In this document: positions 19,741 to 31,732 of the stretch, one piece after another
How positions within the stretch are numbered: position 1 is the stretch's first letter
Layout: the number at the start of each line of letters is the position of its first letter
Assembly (NCBI GenBank): GCA_037501455.1
Contig: CM074855.1
Coordinates: forward strand, 57,853,001-57,917,000
DNA from: Lantana camara
Lineage: Eukaryota; Streptophyta; Magnoliopsida; Lamiales; Verbenaceae
Direction of reading: 5' to 3'
Length of the DNA: 64,000 nucleotides
Program-made: the position numbers and the translations under genes
The notes under the pieces: generated by a model
What the model was told of the DNA's origin: nothing
Seen by the model: the letters and a program-made list of their open reading frames with translations, nothing else
Databases searched by the model: none

Positions 19741-21838
19741 TGTTCATTTTCATGCAATCAATACATGGCCCCGACGAGTGAGGGTGGTCTCCAACCTTAC
19801 TCCAAATGTACATGAAACATGCTTGCTTCATGGTTAATCAATAGGTGATCATGCAAATCAATTATCATGCAATCGTGCGATAGTGTAATCAAGTAACACG
19901 TTCAAGGAATGAAAATCATGCAATAACCCGAGGACAATCCGTGGTGCCGGACCCATCCCCAGTCTCCTTCTCCCTCCAATGATGTGAAGGTAGCTAGCCT
20001 TCACCATCCACGACGTGTTGAGCAGAGGGTACACGAATCCTTAAGCCCGGAACTCCTTCCTCTACTAATCTCCTAGCGGATTCAGGGGTCATCCCAAATG
20101 TGGTGAGGATAGCGCGAGAGTTACCCGTCAGCCCTTGCTTTCCCGGTTGGCTCAAGCCACTACCCTCGGGCCCAACGTGACGGTCATGCTACTCGCCTAA
20201 ACATGCACGATACACGGCTTGCTTGCTTGCTTGCTTTTCATGAACATGATTGCTTGAAATGATAAGTGATTTCATGAAAATTATAGATATAAATACCTTT
20301 TTGGCCAAAAGATCAAATAAGGGATATACGGGTTCTAGATAACTAGGAATTAAACCTCAGCAGACAGGCGACACACGACTCGTGAATGCGTGAACATGCG
20401 CATGATCAACAATCTCCACCCTGGAGAAGAACTGGAGAAGAAAATGGAAGCATACGTGCATTCGTGAGATAAAACTGGACAATGGTACCAAATATGACGC
20501 ACGACATAACCACGTAATGAGCTATCACGGACTGAGCAATGTAACATTTAATTATCATATTATGTCATGTAATTGGTCATATACTAGCAAATTGGGGTCA
20601 ATTAAGTGTAAAGGAAATGAAATGGAATTGCACATTTTATGCAGAATGTTTCTGCCTGATCAGACGGCTGGGAACGGCCGTTCCGGGCTGTAGTTAAAAA
20701 TGGGAAGGGTCGTTCCCAGTACTGTATAGGCATACGCGGCGGGCCGGGAACGACCGTTCCGGCCACAGGCCAAAACTGGGAAGGGCCGTTCCCAAGCTCG
20801 CGCCCTGTCATTTTCAAATGGGTGGGAACGGCCGTTCCCAGAATGAACTGGGATGGGAAGGACCGTTCCCGCCATGCAGGAGATACAGAAGGAGGGGACG
20901 AAACAGGTAAGGCACGGATTCTCAACAAAAACCCCAAAAACACATATAATTCCATCCCCAAATGCATAATTTCATGAAAGAATCATTCTAGCATACTTAA
21001 AATGCAATAAAATCCAACTTGAACACTCATTCCCTGATCTAATCATCAAAATCATAAACTTTTACCCAAACAAGAACTCATCATATATCTTCATAAATCT
21101 CAAGATTTATGCATGAAATTCAAGTCTAAAGCATGAAATCACACTTATATCAACAATTAATCAAGTTACCAAGCTCAAATCTTAACCCTAGCCTCAATCA
21201 AATTTATTAAGAAATCACGCATATATCCATCTATAACTTGAATGAAAATAAATGGAAGAGAATGATGGGATAATGGTGCTTGAGCTTCAATCATAAGATT
21301 CCTTTGCAAATTCTAGCTTGAAGATGATGATTGCCCAATTTTCTTTTCCTCTTTGATGAATGAACCGAGATAGAGATGGATATGATATGCCTGTATGAAA
21401 TGAAATGATCATGGAAGAATGAAGAAGAAATATAACGTGATTCATGCCTTGATTTTGATGAAATACGTGAAATTACAATTTAGTCCCTCGAGTTTGTAAG
21501 TTATGCAATTAGAGATAAAGGTTTGGCAATTAATCCAATTGAGTCCAAGAGTTACATATGCCATCTAGTCCTTGAATTTAAAGGAATGGTCAATTAAGGA
21601 CAATAAAACAATTAAATCATGTTCGGCAATTATTCCACGTAGCAATTGAATTCCAATGGTACAATAATTCACAAATTGACACGTTTTCATATATTTTCAT
21701 GTACTCATGTTTGAAATATAATTTATAAATTAGCATAACACGTGTAAATTAAATAAACAAAATAATAACATAAAATCCTAACGCTCGAAACTCACACGTG
21801 TCCAGCGTACCTGACTGTCTGGAAATTAGGGCATTACA
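19741..21838 (-). mobile_element. 3' LTR of Z, piece right of W
   Basis: Continues the LTR begun at 9385. It contains the stem-loop TCTACTA-ATCTCC-TAGCGGA (20061-20080), the GGGCTGACGG core (antisense CCGTCAGCCC, about 20125-20134), a CTTG microsatellite (about 20218-20236) and six hairpins at 20671-20870. The splice-donor-like site intact in the other Z LTR is mutated here (ATAACTTG instead of ATACCTTG near 21235). It ends GGGCATTACA. Confidence 0.9.
20671..20870 (-). repeat. Hairpin array of Z 3' LTR, six units
   Basis: Units: GGAACGGCCGTTCC (20671-20684), TGGGAA..TTCCCA (20701-20718), GGAACGACCGTTCC (20747-20760), GGGAAGGGCCGTTCCC (20778-20793), the perfect 18-bp palindrome TGGGAACGGCCGTTCCCA (20823-20840) and GGGAAGGACCGTTCCC (20855-20870). 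Confidence 0.88.
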
Positions 21839-21874
21839 ATTCTCTCCCCCTTAAGAGAATCCATCCTCGGATTC
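21839..21874 (-). promoter_or_regulatory. Polypurine tract and PPT-proximal hairpin of Z
   Basis: In sense, GAATCC-GAGGAT-GGATTC (21857-21874, perfect 6-bp stem) is followed by a purine run AAGGGGGAGAGAA directly before the LTR. The element has no pol, yet the hairpin persists. Confidence 0.85.
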
Positions 21875-22082
21875 ACTGTCTCGAATTCCTGTAAGTTATT
21901 TGACTCTCTCGTGTTCATCCCACGCGGGTTAGCTACTCCTAGTCAGGGATTAGTTCAAAAGAGGTCTTCAATACACAAGGTCCTCCAATGTGAGAAATCA
22001 CGACCCTCGACTTTTCGGAGCCTAAACATTTGAGAGAAAACCTACCTTCCACTAGAACAAGTTAACAAGTAGCCAGAAATAG

Positions 22083-22186
22083 TGAGAGTGCCCCGTCTCT
22101 CAACAACCAACGAGAGAACCCCGTCTCTCGAGCAAGTAACAAGAGAACCCCATCTGTTGACAACCCTGGGAGAATCCCCGTCTCTC
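22083..22186 (-). repeat. GAGAGA-type hairpin array in Z internal domain, four units
   Basis: TGAGAG..CTCTCA (22083-22102), CGAGAGA-ACCCCG-TCTCTCG (22111-22130, 7-bp perfect), CAAGAGA..TCTGTTG (22140-22159, one mismatch) and GGGAGA..TCTCTC (22168-22186, one wobble). The constant middle is CCCCG, and the arms vary but still pair. Confidence 0.8.
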
Positions 22187-22642
22187 ACGCACACAAAAGA
22201 AAATTCAAGCAAGGACTTAGATAAGCATTTACAGTTAATACACGAGGAGCGGGTAGCAAATATCAATTACGCAACTTATTGTTCACAAAAAACAATTAAT
22301 AGTAACAACGATTCATATAGGGGAATAATAAAATAATGGTGCACATGGTATGCATGATTAAGTGTACTGTTCACCAAGGATCGAAGTTCTTGTACTGAAG
22401 AAATTTGGCTGAATACTTGGTTCTTTAGTTGAGATTTTGTCGCTTTGTCCCGCCACGGTTCGATATTCCCATTCTTGATAGCCATCTTAATTCCAGTGTT
22501 ATTCTCCAATATAATCCGTCCATCATTATTCACCACACCTTCATACCCGTTTAACCTCAGATTTACCAATTGAGCCCGTCTTAACCGATATCCATCTTCA
22601 CTTTCTGGTTTTGGAAATAGAATAAAAATCCTGGGTTTCTGA

Positions 22643-22668
22643 TTTTTTTTGGGGGGGGGGGGGGGGGG
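22643..22668. repeat. Homopolymer block T8-G18
   Basis: Eight T followed by eighteen G, then TGTGTATAC. It is by far the longest homopolymer in the window. It could form quadruplex DNA, or its length could be a sequencing error. Confidence 0.9.
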
Positions 22669-24882
22669 TGTGTATACAAGCTTAAGAGACTGGCTTTGTG
22701 TTTCAAGCAAGCTCTTATCCGATAGCCAGAAAGAACATGTTTTACCATCTCCTCAACCTCCTTAATCAGTGTAAAGCATTTCCCCGAAGCAAAGATCTTA
22801 ATCTTTCTATTTTAAAATCCGAAGGTTGAACTCCTTGCCCACTTCATGAAGGTTTCTTTTTAAAGTGGATGTTTGATGCGAAAAAGGTTCAAGGTCCCCA
22901 TCCCGTGATATCTGATGATGTACTCAACAACTCGGCATCTCTAGATATAATTAACAACTTCGTAAGAAGACTCTTGTCGGAGTTAACCTGTTAAAATTTG
23001 AGGTTGATTCCGAGTATTAACCAAATGGATTCCTTTTCTATTTACTGAGTCAACCGATACCCTGCGACTACCCACACCACTCAAAGTCATTCTTATTCTG
23101 AAAACAGTAATAAAGCGAAGATACTATCGATGATGGAACTTTTTTTCAGGTAAGAGAGAGAAGGTTTAAATTATTGAAGACTTCTTTCACATGGTTCTGA
23201 TAGAGGACTCCAGGAAGAATCGGTTTTCTCAAAGTTCTGACTCTACCGAGTGATATCTAACTTCCGACTTCAATTTAATTCTAGACCGGCTCTCCCCCTT
23301 AAAAAAAAAATAGAAAATTTCTAATTCTTTAAATTTGTTCTATCCTCTCCCACTTGCAAGCTTCTCTGTTGGCTCAAATCCCGTAACCTTTTCCTCGTCC
23401 TACTCGCTGTTAATCAAGATTTTGATTAATGGTTCTTTCATAATCCTTTCTGTTTATGACATGCTCAACTTGAAGCTCACCAACTGTCACCACTCTAATC
23501 TGATACTAAAATTTTCCAACATCCTACAATCTGACAAAACATGATAAGCCATTAAAGTTCTTTAGGTGACAGTTGGAGACTCCTGCTATCCGTGAAATGT
23601 AGTATTCCTGTACTTCCCACCTAATGCTTCCAGAGAGTTGGCATTTACAAGATCAACACCATAATCTTAAGTAAGAAAAGTTCATTCTCCTACCCCTACT
23701 GCATCTCCAAAATACTGATTAATTTATGAAGGTTGAAGAACCCACTGAACATTTATCTGCTTGAACTTATCATCATTTTCCAGTTCCCAAAATTTTCCCC
23801 AATATCTAAATCATACCGGCTCCTACTAAATCCTGGACCAATAAATTCTCACAGACCCCAAACATAGTTAAACTTCAAGCAGAATCGGATGACCCGGTTA
23901 CAAAGATGATACCCGATGATTCAGAGATCTCTCCTTTTAAATTCAAGTTGGTAGGAATAGGAGCAAGGATTGTGCAGAGCATAGGAAGAGCTTATTAACA
24001 ATAAACACTAAATAATGCATGACGGTTAAAGTGTTAATACACATAGTACACCTACCAACAATTTAAAATGCAACACGTTGGGACAATTATATTAACTTAA
24101 AAATATACGTATAAATAAAGAAATTTAAACACTTGAACTAATTTAAGCCTATACTTAATGCATCAAGTAGGTAATCTCAATAACATCTATAACAACATTT
24201 ATAAATAAGAAGCAATTAATTAACAATTATGATGCACATGTTTATGAATGCATTGAAGAACCTATCACCGTGGAAATGTTAAGCTCGGTTCTGGTGTCCA
24301 TTCCTTGTTGGCTAAATTGCAAACTTGGTTCGAACGGTTGATCAGTCTCTAGTTTTGCCACGATCTCTTAAATCTTCAAAATCCTTCGGCCTTGATTCAT
24401 ACAATTCCAAAACCTGTCACTCACAGCTCTTTTGAGAATAAATGCATGTGGGTAAGACATGCTCATGTCACACAATTGTCACATACTTGATGTCGATAAC
24501 AAGAATTTAATATATACTAACACCACTAACTTAACAAATTTCCCAGATAAACATGCTAAACATATAAAATTTCAGAAATTAAAAATCAACTAATTGACAA
24601 GTAATAGCATAAATCAACACAAGACTCGAGTTATTCAATAAAAACTGATGATTAACACATGGAACATATAATTCTTCAGATAGTGTAGGCTCAATTAATC
24701 AACAATTATAGACAAGAAGCAATGCCATACTCAAATTATCACACAATTCAAGTACTTCAAGAAATTCAAGTAGGTCAAGAAATTCAAATAAAATGCAAGA
24801 CTCTCAATTTAACAATTAATTTTTTACGCCGTACGACCTAGACTTGACACGACACGACATAAGAACCTCGTTTTACAACCGG

Positions 24883-24894
24883 GCTCTGACACCA
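24883..24894 (-). promoter_or_regulatory. Primer binding site of Z, one substitution
   Basis: In sense TGGTGTCAGAGC, which differs by one base from TGGTATCAGAGC. It lies 7 nt from the LTR edge at 24902. Confidence 0.85.
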
Positions 24895-24901
24895 CCTAAG
24901 A

Positions 24902-27568
24902 TGTAGCACCCCTACACGTGGAGATGCCACAGCCCCGCACTGTAGGTCGGTCCAGATACGAAATGGATAATCCGTACATGAACTAACCTACAGCGAACGG
25001 GTGACAATGCAAATAAAGCGATAAGCTAGGCGGGATTGACTCGTATATGCAACAGAATAAAGCGAAAGCATAATCTACTCTGTATCAAATACAATTATTA
25101 AACATGCTATGACATTACTTATTCATCAAATAATTCGTATACTAGTTCACAAATATTAATACATTATCATCTCCGAATATAAATAACAAGTAATTATAAT
25201 AATAATTCTAAGGCAACAATAAACAATATGGTCCGTGATTGACTCGATTACATGGACTCGACTCGACTCGACTCGCGCCTAGCGTGCACCTGCAAATAAC
25301 CTGAAAGGTGGAGGCGTCAGTCTGTGAAGACCGAGTGAGGGGTTTAAATAAATATTAGCGCAGATAACATGCAAACTATATTCTCGGGTAAAGACTTAGA
25401 AAAGATAAATGTATAAGTTCAATAATGAGGTACTCTTCGCCCGAGAATACAACTATCAATATTAAATACTTGTTCATTTTCATGCAATCAATATATGGCC
25501 CCGGCGAGTGAGGGCGGTCTCTATCCTTACTCCAAATGTACATGAAACATGCTTGCTTGATGGTTAATCAATAGGTGATCATGCAAATCAATTATCGTGC
25601 AATCGTCCGATAGTGTAATCGAGTAACACGTTCAAGGAATGAAAATCATGCAATAACCCGAGGACAATCCATGCTGCCAGACCCGTCCCCAGTCTCCTTC
25701 TCCCTCCAATGATGTGAAGGTAGCTAGCCTTCACTATCCACGACGTGTTGAGCAGAGGGTACACGAATCCCTAAGCCCGGAACTCCTTCCTCCACTAATC
25801 TCCTAGCGGATTCAGGGTCATCCCAAATGTGGTGAGGATAGCGCGAGAGTTACCCGTCAGCCATTGGTTTCCCCGTTGGCTCAAGCCACTACCCTCGGGC
25901 CCAACGAAACGGTCATGCTACTCGGATAAACATGCACGATACATGGCTGGCTTGCTTGCTTGCTTTTCATAAACATGACTTACTTGAAATAATAAGTGAT
26001 TTCATGAAAATTATAGATATAAATACCTTTTTGGCCGAAAGATCACATAAGGGATATACAGGTTCTAGATAACTAGGAATTAAACCTCACCTGACAGGCG
26101 ACACACCACTCGTGAATGCGTGAACGTGCTCATGATAAACAATCTCCGCCCTGGAGAAGAACTGGGCAAGAAAATGGAAGCATACGTGCATTCGTGAGAC
26201 ATAACTCGACAATGGTACCAAATATGACGCACGGCATAACCACGTAATGAGCTGTCACAGAATGAGAAATATAACATTTAATTATCACGTTATTACATGT
26301 AATTTGTTATATAATAGCAAATTGGGGTCAATTAAGTGTAAAGGAAATGAAATGGAATTGCACATTTTATGCAGAATGTTTCTGCCTGATCAGACGGCTG
26401 GGAACGGCCGTTCCGGGCTGTAGTTGAAAATGGGAAGGGCCGTTCCCAGTACTGTACAGGCATACGCGGCGGGCTGTGAACGACCGTTCCTGCCACAGGC
26501 CAAAACTGGCAAGGGTCGTTCCCAAGCTCGTGCCCTGTCATTTTCAAATGGGTAGGAACGGCCGTTCCTAGAATGAACTGGGACGGGAAGGGCCGTTCCC
26601 GCCATGCAGGAGATACAGAAGCAGGGGACGAAACAGGGGAGGCACGGATTCTCAACAAAACCCCCTAAAACACATATAATTCCATCCCCAAATGCATAAT
26701 TTCATGAAAGAATCATTCTAGCATACTTAAAATGCAACAAAATCCAACGTGAACACTCATTCCATGATCAAATCATCAAAATCATAAACTTTTACCCAAA
26801 CAAGAACTCATCATATATCTTCTTAAATCTCAAGATTTATTCATGAAATTCAGGTCTAAAGCATGAAATCACACTTATATCAACAATTAATCAAGTTAAC
26901 AAACTCAAATCTTAACCCTAGCCTCAATCAAATTTATCAAGAAATCACACATATATCCATCTATACCTTGAATGAAAATAAATGGAAGAGAATGATGGGA
27001 AGATGATGCTTGAGCTTCAATCATAAGATTCCTTAGCAAATTCTAGCTTGAAGATGATGATTGCCCAATTTTCTTTTCCTCTTTAATGAATGAACCGAGA
27101 GAGAGATGGATAGGATATGCTTGTATGAAATGAAATGATCATGGAAGAATGAAGAAGAAATATAACGTGATTCATGCTTTGATTTTGATGAAATACGTGA
27201 AATTGCAATTTAATCCCTCAAGTTTGTAAGTTATGCAATTAGAGATAAAGGTTTGGCAATTAATCCAATTGAGTCCAAGAGTTACATATGCAATCTAGTC
27301 CTTGAATTTAAAGGAATGGTCAATTAAGGACAATAAAACAATTAAATCATGTTCGGCAATTATTCCACGTAGCAATTGAATTCCAATGGTACAATAATTC
27401 ACAAATTGACACGTTTTCACATATTTTCATGTACTCATATTTGAAATATTATTTATAAATTAGCATAACACGTATAAATTAAATAAACAAAATAATAACA
27501 TAAAATCCTAACGCTCGAAACTCACACGTGTCGAGCTTACTTTACTGTCTGGAAATTGGGGCGTTACA
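24902..27568 (-). mobile_element. 5' LTR of Z (2667 bp)
   Basis: The uninterrupted copy. The putative intron is 25290-26966 (CAAG|GTATAG to TTTGCAG|GT, 1677 bp). GCTAGGCGGGA lies at 25025-25035, with its partner at 25273-25283 carrying one mismatch. The core is TCCACTA-ATCTCC-TAGCGGA (25791-25810) with CCGTCAGCC nearby (about 25854-25862). The hairpin array is at 26401-26600. It ends GGGGCGTTACA. Confidence 0.92.
26401..26600 (-). repeat. Hairpin array of Z 5' LTR, six units
   Basis: The same six positions as in the partner LTR. Unit 5 reads TAGGAACGGCCGTTCCTA (26553-26570) where the partner reads TGGGAACGGCCGTTCCCA, so both arms changed together. Units 3 and 4 have weaker pairing here. Confidence 0.88.
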
Positions 27569-28553
27569 CAAACTCAAGCTTTCAATCATGGAGGTTTCAA
27601 GCTCCTTTCATGGCAATTCATATAATAGTCTCCGAATTTTAAACTTAAGCATGTAGGAATGATAGCAAGCTTATAAGAATCATCTTTCTTGCATAAATTC
27701 TCAAATTAAACCATGAAAAACCAATGATCAAAATCAAACCCCATACAAGCCATTCATACCCTTATTCAAAACATATGTATTCTCAAATCCTAACAAGCTT
27801 CACATGGATGAAAAGATAGAGGGAAAGATGAAAGAAGAATGGAAGATGGGTTGGTCTTGAGCTCAAGCTTTGGTAATCAAAGATGGAGTTTTCCTTAGGA
27901 GCTTTTCTTGCTTCTTGGAGAGATGAATTGGTCGATTAAAATGGAAGCATGAGGAATAAATGAGAAGCAATCTCTGATATCTAGAAGCATTCGGGTAGGA
28001 GATGGGGTCGATCCAAATCCGGTTTGTTTGAGAAAATAGTTTAAAACAAATTATAAGGTTGAGGTTATTGAAATGCTCGTCGTTGAAGGCTCAAACAATA
28101 TCGAAAAAGTATAAGGTCATGTTCAAGGTTAGGGATTGTCGAAACAAGTTCAACGTCGAAGACGGATCTCGATTTCGAGGTCCGGAGGTCAATATATCTC
28201 GAAAACCATTCAGGGTTGCCTATTATTCAAATAGGTCCCTAAATTTTCAAAAAGTGGCTATTAAGCCCAACGCTCAATTTTCAATTGAGTCCAAAACATT
28301 TAAATAAGTTGCAATTAAGCCCTCGGATCACACGAATCATATAATTTCATTCAATTAACACCAAATTCACGAAATTCTCGTTTCCATAAATCCGTTTATG
28401 CATTCATAGCTTACATGGGAATTCATATAAAATTTAGACAAGTAATTCAAATTATAAACAAGTTTAAACAATTAACCGAAATGTAAAATCACATACTTAA
28501 ATTAAATACACACCTAACACTTACCTACACGTGTGAAAACGCGGGGCGTTACA
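27569..28553 (-). mobile_element. Left (3') LTR of Y, second piece
   Basis: Continues the Y LTR after element Z and matches 35146-36151. Compared with the right LTR it lacks about 24 bp around the splice-donor-like site (near 27832), so this copy has no donor. It ends GGGGCGTTACA at 28553. Confidence 0.88.
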
Positions 28554-28589
28554 ACCTCTCCCCCTTAAAGAGGATCCGTCCTCGGATTC
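28554..28589 (-). promoter_or_regulatory. Polypurine tract and PPT-proximal hairpin of Y
   Basis: In sense, GAATCC-GAGGAC-GGATCC (28572-28589, five of six pairs) overlaps the pol stop. A purine run AAGGGGGAGAGG then directly precedes the LTR. Confidence 0.85.
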
Positions 28590-30002
28590 ATTGCTCGTTC
28601 GAAAACAACTTGGGATAGAACTTTCTCATTTTATCTTTCGTTTCCCACGTAGCTTTCTCCATCTTGTCACTTCTCCACAATACTTTTACTTCGGGAAAAT
28701 GTCTGTTCCGAAGTTCTTTAAATTTTCGATCCAGAATCTTAACCGATTTTTGAACAAAAGTTAGATTCGGTTCTTGCTCAACTTCTTCAACTGGTGTCAC
28801 TGTTGAATCATCGGGGTAGTATTTCCAAAGTTGTGATACATGGAAGACATTATGATTAGCCGTTAAACTTGGAGGTAAATCTAATCTGTAAGCTGTATCC
28901 CCGATTCTTTCTAGAATTTCATATGGTCCCAAACATCGTGGATTCAACTTTCCTCCCTTTCCAATCCTGGTGAATCCTTTACGAGGTGAAGCTTTCTGGA
29001 ATACTCTATCCCCAACTTCGAATTCAAGGTCTTTCCTTCGATTGTCTGCATAACTTTTCTGTTGATCCTTGGCTACTTTCATCCGTTGCCTAATTACCTG
29101 GACCTTTTCAATGGCATCCTAAATAACTTTAGAGGGTTTCTCTTTCCTTTCCCCTCCTTTTACACCTTCCTGCTTAGTCCACTTCCAATCCTCTAAATCA
29201 AAAAACAAAGGGGATCGACACTTCCTTCCATAGAGAAACTCATACAGTGCTATTACTATCGAAGATTGATAACTGTTGTTATAGGCAAACTCAATCAGTG
29301 GTAACTGTTCACTCCATGAATTCAGAAAATCCAACGCGTAAGCCCTTAACATGTCCTCAAGATATCTAATTAGTCTCTCGGACTACCCGTCAGTCTGTGG
29401 ATGAAAAGCTGTACTGAACTGAAGCTTGGTCCCCAGACATTTCTATAATTCTTGCCAAAACTTAGAGGTGAACCTCGGATCCCGATCTGAGACAATACTA
29501 ACTAGACTCCGTGTAATCGAACAATTTCATCACAATATTTCTTGGCCAACTTGTTTATCTTATCCGACATCTAAATAGCAAGAAAATGTGTTGACTTGGT
29601 AAGCCTGTCCACGATTACCCAAATTCCATTAAATCCACCCTTCATTTGTGGTAAACCCGATACAAAATCCATTTCTACCTGCTCCCACTTCCAGTCTGGA
29701 ATAGGTAATGGTTGTAAGAATCCTGACGGCTTCTGATGCTCAGCTTTTACTAACTGACAAGTCAAACACTGTTTCACATAATTCACCACATCTCTCTTCA
29801 ATCCGTTCCACCAGTAATAGTGTTTCAAATCTCGATACATCTTATTCCTACCAGGATGTACTGAATAAGTAGTTTTATAAGCTTCATCAAGAATAACCTT
29901 TCTCAACTCCATTGGAACTACCACTCTATTCTTGAACCGGAAGATTCCCGTGTCATCAAATCCCAACGGACATTCAGGGTCCGATCGAGCTTTTTCTAGC
30001 AA
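28588..30002 (-). pseudogene. Y pol: integrase and chromodomain, broken
   Basis: Three open pieces in different frames. 29571-30002 has HPGRNKMYRDLKHYYWW...CLTCQ (HHCC zinc domain) and [15 protein letters not shown] (first catalytic aspartate). 29119-29352 has the integrase end (SWSEQLPLIEFAYNNSYQSS). 28588-29082 has the C-terminal domain (GPYEILERIGDTAYRLDLPP) and chromodomain (FPEVKVLWRSDKMEKATWE). Frameshifts and stops lie between them (about 29353-29570 and 29083-29118). Organised as in W but more decayed. Confidence 0.88.
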
Positions 30003-31422
30003 CCTCTGAATTTCATTATCAGTCCTTTGTGCTTCAAATATCCATTATCTAAACCCCGGCTGTATTGAAATGTTAGCAATACGAGCCTTCACTTTAGCCA
30101 GCACCACTGGTTGTCCGACATCTACCTTGAAACTAGATACACTGGCCATCCTGCTTAGTGCATCCGCAACCACGTTAGCCTTACCTATGATACTTAATCA
30201 CACAATCACAATCCTCGAGAGTTTCCATCCATCGTCGCTGCCTTCTATTCAAGTCCTTCTAAGAAAACAAATATTGAAGGCTCTTGTGGTCGGTTAAAAT
30301 CTCAAAAGAAGTTCTATAAAGATAATACCTCCACTTTTCTAAAGCAAAAATCACTGCTGCGAGTTCAAGGTCATGAGTGGGATAATTTTTCTCATGCTCT
30401 TTCAATTTCCTAGAGGCATAAGCAATTACTCTCCCATTTTACATTAAAACACAACCCAAGCCTTCATTGGAAGCATCGGTATACACTACAAACCCTTCCA
30501 CACCCTCTGAAAGTGGTAATATCGGTATAGAAGTGAACTTTTCTTTCAAAGGCCGAAAACCGAATCTTGGTTAATCGGGTCAATGGAGCCGCGATCGTAG
30601 AGAAGTCCCTGACAAATCTTCGATAATAACTGGCCAAGCCCAAGAAACTTCGAACTTCGGAGGCATTCTTAGGACTCTGCCACTGTGAAACTGCCTCTAT
30701 CTTCGAAGGATCTACTTCTAATCCTTTGCTTGAGATGATGTGACCCTAGAAACTTACCTTGTCAATCGAAAATTCACATTTACTGAACTTTGTATAAAGC
30801 CAGTTTTCTCTCAAAGTCTCTAACACCAACCTAAGGTGCCGAGCATGATCCTCTTCCGACTTCAAATATACCAAAATATCATCAATAAAGATTACCACAA
30901 ACTTATTGAGATAGGGTCGGAAAATCCGATGCATCATATCCATAAAAGCTGCCGGAGGGTTGGTTAACCCAAATAGCATACCACGAACTCGTAATGTCCA
31001 TACCGAGTATTAAATCCTGTCTTAGGAATATCTTCCTCTTTGATCTTTAACTGATAATATTCTTGCCTTAGATCGAGCTTGGAGTATACCCTTGATCCTT
31101 GTAACATATCAAATAAATCTTCTATATGAGGCAAAGGAAATTTAGTCTTTACTGTCATCCGGTTTATCTCCCGATAATCGATACACATCCTCAAAGTTCC
31201 ATCCTTCTTTTAAACAAAGAGAACCGGTGCGCCCCATGGTGACGAACTTGGTCGAATATACCCATTATTAAGAAGGTCCTCCAACTGAATTTTTAGCTCC
31301 TTTAACTCTGCCGGTGTCATCCGATAAGGAGTCTTAGAATAAAGTTCAGATCCCGGATATAAATCTATTACAAATTCAATTTCTCGATCCGGAGGTAAAG
31401 AACCCAAAACTTCTGGAAACAC
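30003..31422 (-). pseudogene. Y pol: reverse transcriptase and RNase H, broken
   Basis: Reverse transcriptase is split over 31210-31422 ([13 protein letters not shown]), 30964-31194 ([29 protein letters not shown]) and 30746-30979 ([14 protein letters not shown], catalytic FIDDILVY). Each join is a frameshift or stop. RNase H follows to about 30070, with no long open stretch. The catalytic FIDD is intact but lies in an isolated piece. Confidence 0.88.
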
Positions 31423-31732
31423 CTCAAGATAGTCCTTTACTACTCTGTTTCTTCAAGTTTTGCCTAGTCTTTAGGTTTATTTAAGATATAAGCAATATAT
31501 CCTTTAACTCCATTCCTTACCAGTTTATGAGCTTCGGTGAATGATAAGAGAGACGCCGTCTTTGATTCTTTTCTCACTGTAGCTTCTTCTCCCAAATTAA
31601 CCTTTTAGTGAAGTAATCAACCGTACCATGGTATCGAAATAACCAATCCATTCCCAAAATGACCCCACATCTGTTCATCGCCATCACCACTAAATCTGCT
31701 TGATATTCTCGACCTTCAAACCCAACCACACA
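31423..31732 (-). pseudogene. Y pol: protease to reverse-transcriptase linker, decayed
   Basis: By position this corresponds to W residues about 85-190. I see no open frame longer than a few dozen codons, but nucleotide similarity to W is clear (for example the AATCCATTCCCAAAATG stretch near 31648). Confidence 0.6.

Larger units (their letters stand above)
21875..24882 (-). mobile_element. Internal domain of Z, no gag-pol
   Basis: About 3 kb without recognisable protein domains. The longest minus-strand open stretch (22276-22710, 144 codons) starts in and depends on a poly-C run and matches nothing I know. Landmarks shared with X and D: the hairpin array beside the PPT, a GTTCACC motif (near 22370; X near 46928; D, as GGTGAAC, near 58180) and CTATCACCGT (near 24266; X CTGTCACCGT near 48009; D GGTGACAGG near 56494). 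Their order fits one family of non-autonomous elements. The stretch 22720-24260 shows only AT-rich sequence with many stops in all frames. Confidence 0.75.
9385..27568 (-). mobile_element. Element Z, non-autonomous gypsy-type (LARD-like), interrupted by W
   Basis: The whole span runs from TGTAGCACCCCTAC (9385) to GGGGCGTTACA (27568). Without W the element is about 8.4 kb: two 2667-bp LTRs and a 3063-bp internal region (21839-24901) lacking gag-pol. The flanks are TAAAC (9380-9384) and CAAAC (27569-27573), a target duplication with one change. The undisturbed site in the other Y LTR reads CCCAAACTTAAGC. PBS and PPT are both present in minus orientation, so it could be mobilised by an autonomous relative. 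Its internal region shares short landmarks with X and D (GTTCACC motif, GAGAGA hairpins near the PPT). Confidence 0.85.

Noticed and set aside
20602..20967. 121-codon minus-strand frame over the Z array (and 26332-26658)
   Set aside because: The frame is a by-product of GC-rich palindromes; two overlapping frames exist on the same strand and neither has a recognisable start context or homology.
22276..22710. 144-codon frame with poly-proline in element Z
   Set aside because: Depends on the poly-G run of doubtful length, no homologue in X or D at the same position, no domain.
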